From: an uncultured Prevotella sp.
Lineage (GTDB): Bacteria > Bacteroidota > Bacteroidia > Bacteroidales > Bacteroidaceae
Assembly (NCBI GenBank): GCA_937898715.1
Contig: CALEKA010000019.1
Location: forward strand, 1-35,309
Direction: 5' to 3'
DNA: 35,309 nt
Shown here: one piece after another, positions 33,905 to 35,309 of the stretch
How positions within the stretch are numbered: the first letter of the stretch is position 1
Layout: the number at the start of each line of letters is the position of its first letter
The notes under the pieces: generated by a model
Seen by the model: only the letters and a program-made list of their open reading frames with translations
Database searches by the model: none
What the model was told of the DNA's origin: nothing
Made by a program: the position numbers and the translations under genes

Positions 33905-34005
33905 AGTTTTGTGGGCGACGCGTCTCGCGTCGGCGCGATGGTGAATGCTTAGCACATCTTCTCATTCTCTGTCATGCCGACGCGAGACGCGTCGCCCACA
34001 GAGCT
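33905..34005. mobile_element. MITE-like pair of palindromic repeats (copies 7 and 8 of 8)
   Basis: Copy 7 (33905-33935) and copy 8 (33975-34005) are inverted and match over about 30 bp with two mismatches, around a 39-bp interior. The organisation is that of the 19051-19180 element, but the interior is shorter and unrelated by eye. No target duplication is evident. Confidence 0.65.
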
Positions 34006-34033
34006 ATTTAGCGCCCCCTCCCATATCTCCTTT

Positions 34034-34440
34034 CGTACGCGTACGCGCGCGCTCCGTCTGTTTTGCCATAGAAATGCTTGCATCTGTCACTTTTTATGGC
34101 TTTCTCTTTGAATATCAGAAGTTTACGCACACTGCTTGCCTACACTACTCTTGCACTTTTGCTTGCACACCTCCACGTCTTTCTGATTATCCCCCCTGCC
34201 GTACATTTTTTCCTACGGAGAAGAAATAATTATCCCCCGTTCGTGTAAAAACGCGAACGGGGGATAATTCGTCCTTGATCAAGGGATAAATAGGAAGAGC
34301 ACGAGTGCAGTCAAAGTGACGGCAGCCTGACTAATTCCATTAAGCACCATAATGCTGATTATCAGCGGATTATGAGTAAGGCGCGAAGGGGGTGTAGGTA
34401 CAACTCTGCCAAACTCGCTGTAATGCGTGCGCGCGAGAGG
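34034..34440 (-). repeat. Large non-coding module, copy 3 (about 407 bp, more diverged)
   Basis: Read on the minus strand it starts ctctcgcgcgcacgc then ATTACAGCGAGTTT, CTGATAATCAGC, TTATCCCTTGATCAAGG, a hairpin containing TTATCCCCC (34228-34269), a second CCCCC/GGGGG tract, GGAGGTGTGCAAGC, iteron-like AAGTGCAAG and AGTGTAGGCAAG, CTGATATTCAAAG and AAAGTGACAGATG, and ends with gcgcgcgcgtacgcgtacg (34034-34052). Block order equals copies 1 and 2. It lies between the convergent WYL and membrane-protein genes. Confidence 0.6.
34228..34269 (-). terminator. Perfect 16-bp hairpin inside module copy 3
   Basis: Arms 34228-34243 and 34254-34269 are exact reverse complements (aattatcccccgttcg), loop 10 nt. 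On the minus strand it is followed by attatttcttct, moderately T-rich, and it lies 279 bp past the stop codon of the membrane-protein gene. It may stop that transcript, or it may be a structural part of the module, since the C-tract motif sits in the stem. Confidence 0.5.
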
Positions 34441-34547
34441 GGAGGCAGAAAAAGTGTACAGTTTGTTCACTCTTTTTGCAAAGAATCTCACCGATCACTA
34501 CCTTTGCATCCATGAGAATAGGAAAGTTGAATTCTAAGGAGAGAATG

Positions 34548-35150
34548 TCAGTGGGCGGCCGTGTCGGTATGCTCCGTGGTGGAAGTCGTAGCTTCCTCCT
34601 CTTGCTGGGCTTTCTGCTGTGCAGCCTGCTCGGCTTGTTTTCTGCGCTGCCAGTAGATCCACTTGGCATGGCGAATGCTGTCCTCACGGCGCAGACTGTC
34701 CTCGCGCAAACGATTGAGAGCTGCCGTGTCGGGAGTGGCAATGGGCGTGGCCATGCTGTCGGAGTCGGCAGCGATAGGCACAGCTTCGGTAGGCTCTGCG
34801 GGACGATGCATCCAGCGATCGATACCCAAGCCTATAGCTCCTGCTACGATGAGCACGATTGCTACGATGCCCACCCATTTACCGATCTGGCGGAAGGGAA
34901 TGTTGACACTGTGCGTATGCGTGCGCTGCCCTTCGGGGTGCGTAAAGCGCTTGCTTCTCTCGGGTTGTGGCTCCGAAGCCGATGGCGTGGGCGCCAAGGG
35001 GTCGGTAGAGCTGCGGAGTGGCTGCTGAGGATCGGGCTCGTAGGCATAGCCTTCGGGCATGATGGGCGGAATGTTGGTGGTGCGGCTTTTGCTGCGCTTC
35101 TTAGGTTCTACAGATTCAGATTGCGGTTGAGGCTTGTTTTCTTCTTCCAT
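34548..35150 (-). CDS. Single-pass membrane protein of unknown function
   Basis: 200 residues. A Pro/Ser-rich, positively charged N-terminal part (1 to about 90, cytoplasmic by the charge rule) is followed by one hydrophobic segment (about 91-110, KWVGIVAIVLIVAGAIGLGI). A C-terminal tail of about 90 residues is rich in Ala, Glu, Gln and Arg (LREDSLRREDSIRHAKW, then KQAEQAAQQKAQQEEEA) and could form a coiled coil outside the membrane. I recognise no family. The gene is convergent with the WYL regulator. No consensus promoter was found in the about 150 bp upstream that remain in the window. Confidence 0.75.
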   Translation of the reverse strand: MEEENKPQPQSESVEPKKRSKSRTTNIPPIMPEGYAYEPDPQQPLRSSTDPLAPTPSASEPQPERSKRFTHPEGQRTHTHSVNIPFRQIGKWVGIVAIVLIVAGAIGLGIDRWMHRPAEPTEAVPIAADSDSMATPIATPDTAALNRLREDSLRREDSIRHAKWIYWQRRKQAEQAAQQKAQQEEEATTSTTEHTDTAAH

Positions 35151-35263
35151 AGCAGTGTGTTGTCAGTGCAAAAGCGTAGGGGTAAAAAGTCTTTACTGAA
35201 GTTTTCTCTAAAGAAAGTCGTTTCTTTATCCCGTGGGCATGAGATTGGAAACGATCATCTTAA

Positions 35264-35295
35264 TTTCGGATTTAGAATGGGCGGGCTGAAAGCCC
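35264..35295 (-). repeat. Dispersed repeat tail, copy C (near window end)
   Basis: Inverted copy of the tail at 111-143, with the gggct/agccc hairpin at 35283-35295. The window ends 14 bp later, so the other hairpin half cannot be seen. Confidence 0.65.
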
Positions 35296-35309
35296 AATGA
35301 ATTCCATAG

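Larger units (their letters stand above)
33804..34547. other. Non-coding, repeat-rich interval between convergent genes
   Basis: The interval contains palindromic repeat copies 6-8 (33842-34005), copy 3 of the large module (34034-34440) and about 100 bp of unremarkable sequence after it. No supported gene. A long plus-strand frame at 34476-35300 is antisense to the membrane-protein gene and is not accepted. Confidence 0.7.

Noticed and set aside
34476..35300. 274-codon plus-strand reading frame with a hydrophobic stretch
   Set aside because: Antisense to the 200-residue membrane protein. The hydrophobic stretch lies opposite the Gln/Glu-rich tail of that protein, which is how such shadows arise.

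Overview
The window reads as Bacteroidales chromosome, most likely Prevotellaceae or a close relative. The grounds are tandem Mfa1/FimA-type fimbrillin lipoproteins, proteins ending in type IX secretion (T9SS)-like C-terminal domains (including the Prevotella-style ending YDLQGRR...G.YI..GKKVLVK), Bacteroidetes promoters of the TTTG-N19-TAnnTTTG type, and absence of strong Shine-Dalgarno sequences. I recognise no genus-defining sequence. No tRNA, rRNA, CRISPR array, transposase or phage gene was seen.

Layout. (1) 1-903 is non-coding and rich in repeats. (2) 904-16769 is a four-gene minus-strand fimbrial locus. Reading from its 5' end it holds a major fimbrillin (15099-16769), a second fimbrillin-like lipoprotein (13512-14957), a third lipoprotein (11846-13258) and a giant secreted repeat protein of about 3,625 residues with a T9SS-like tail (904-11781). 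The order resembles the P. gingivalis mfa operon, whose last gene also encodes a large T9SS cargo (Mfa5). A terminator-like hairpin after the first gene could lower expression of the minor subunits. (3) 16770-18155 is a 1.4-kb non-coding block holding the likely fimbrial promoter, a long leader and several repeats. (4) 18156-22076 holds four minus-strand housekeeping or unknown genes: menA, a secreted unknown, a cytidylate-kinase-like protein with a TTG start, and a MATE exporter. (5) 22271-26110 is a modular GH20 beta-hexosaminidase with its own promoter and terminator. (6) 26386-26694 encodes a very Cys/Lys-rich small secreted protein whose leader carries five 22-bp tandem repeats. (7) 26908-32586 is an alpha-2-macroglobulin-like protein that lacks the thioester motif, divergent from (8) a WYL-type regulator (32880-33803). 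(9) 33804-34547 is non-coding and repeat-rich, followed by (10) a single-pass membrane protein (34548-35150).

The most unusual content is non-coding. A module of about 0.42 kb, bounded by alternating CG-rich purine/pyrimidine tracts, occurs three times (336-758, 17448-17878, 34034-34440). The copies share an ordered set of sub-motifs, have diverged considerably, and have no conserved reading frame. A separate family of 31-bp palindromic repeats has eight copies, two pairs of which form MITE-like inverted structures. Copies 1 and 2 of the large module lie in opposite orientation on either side of the fimbrial locus.

Functionally the window combines surface and envelope functions: fimbriae with a giant putative adhesin, glycan degradation by the GH20 enzyme, a macroglobulin-type envelope protein and a Cys-rich secreted peptide. 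Menaquinone synthesis and drug export lie between them. Direct co-regulation is only suggested inside the fimbrial operon.
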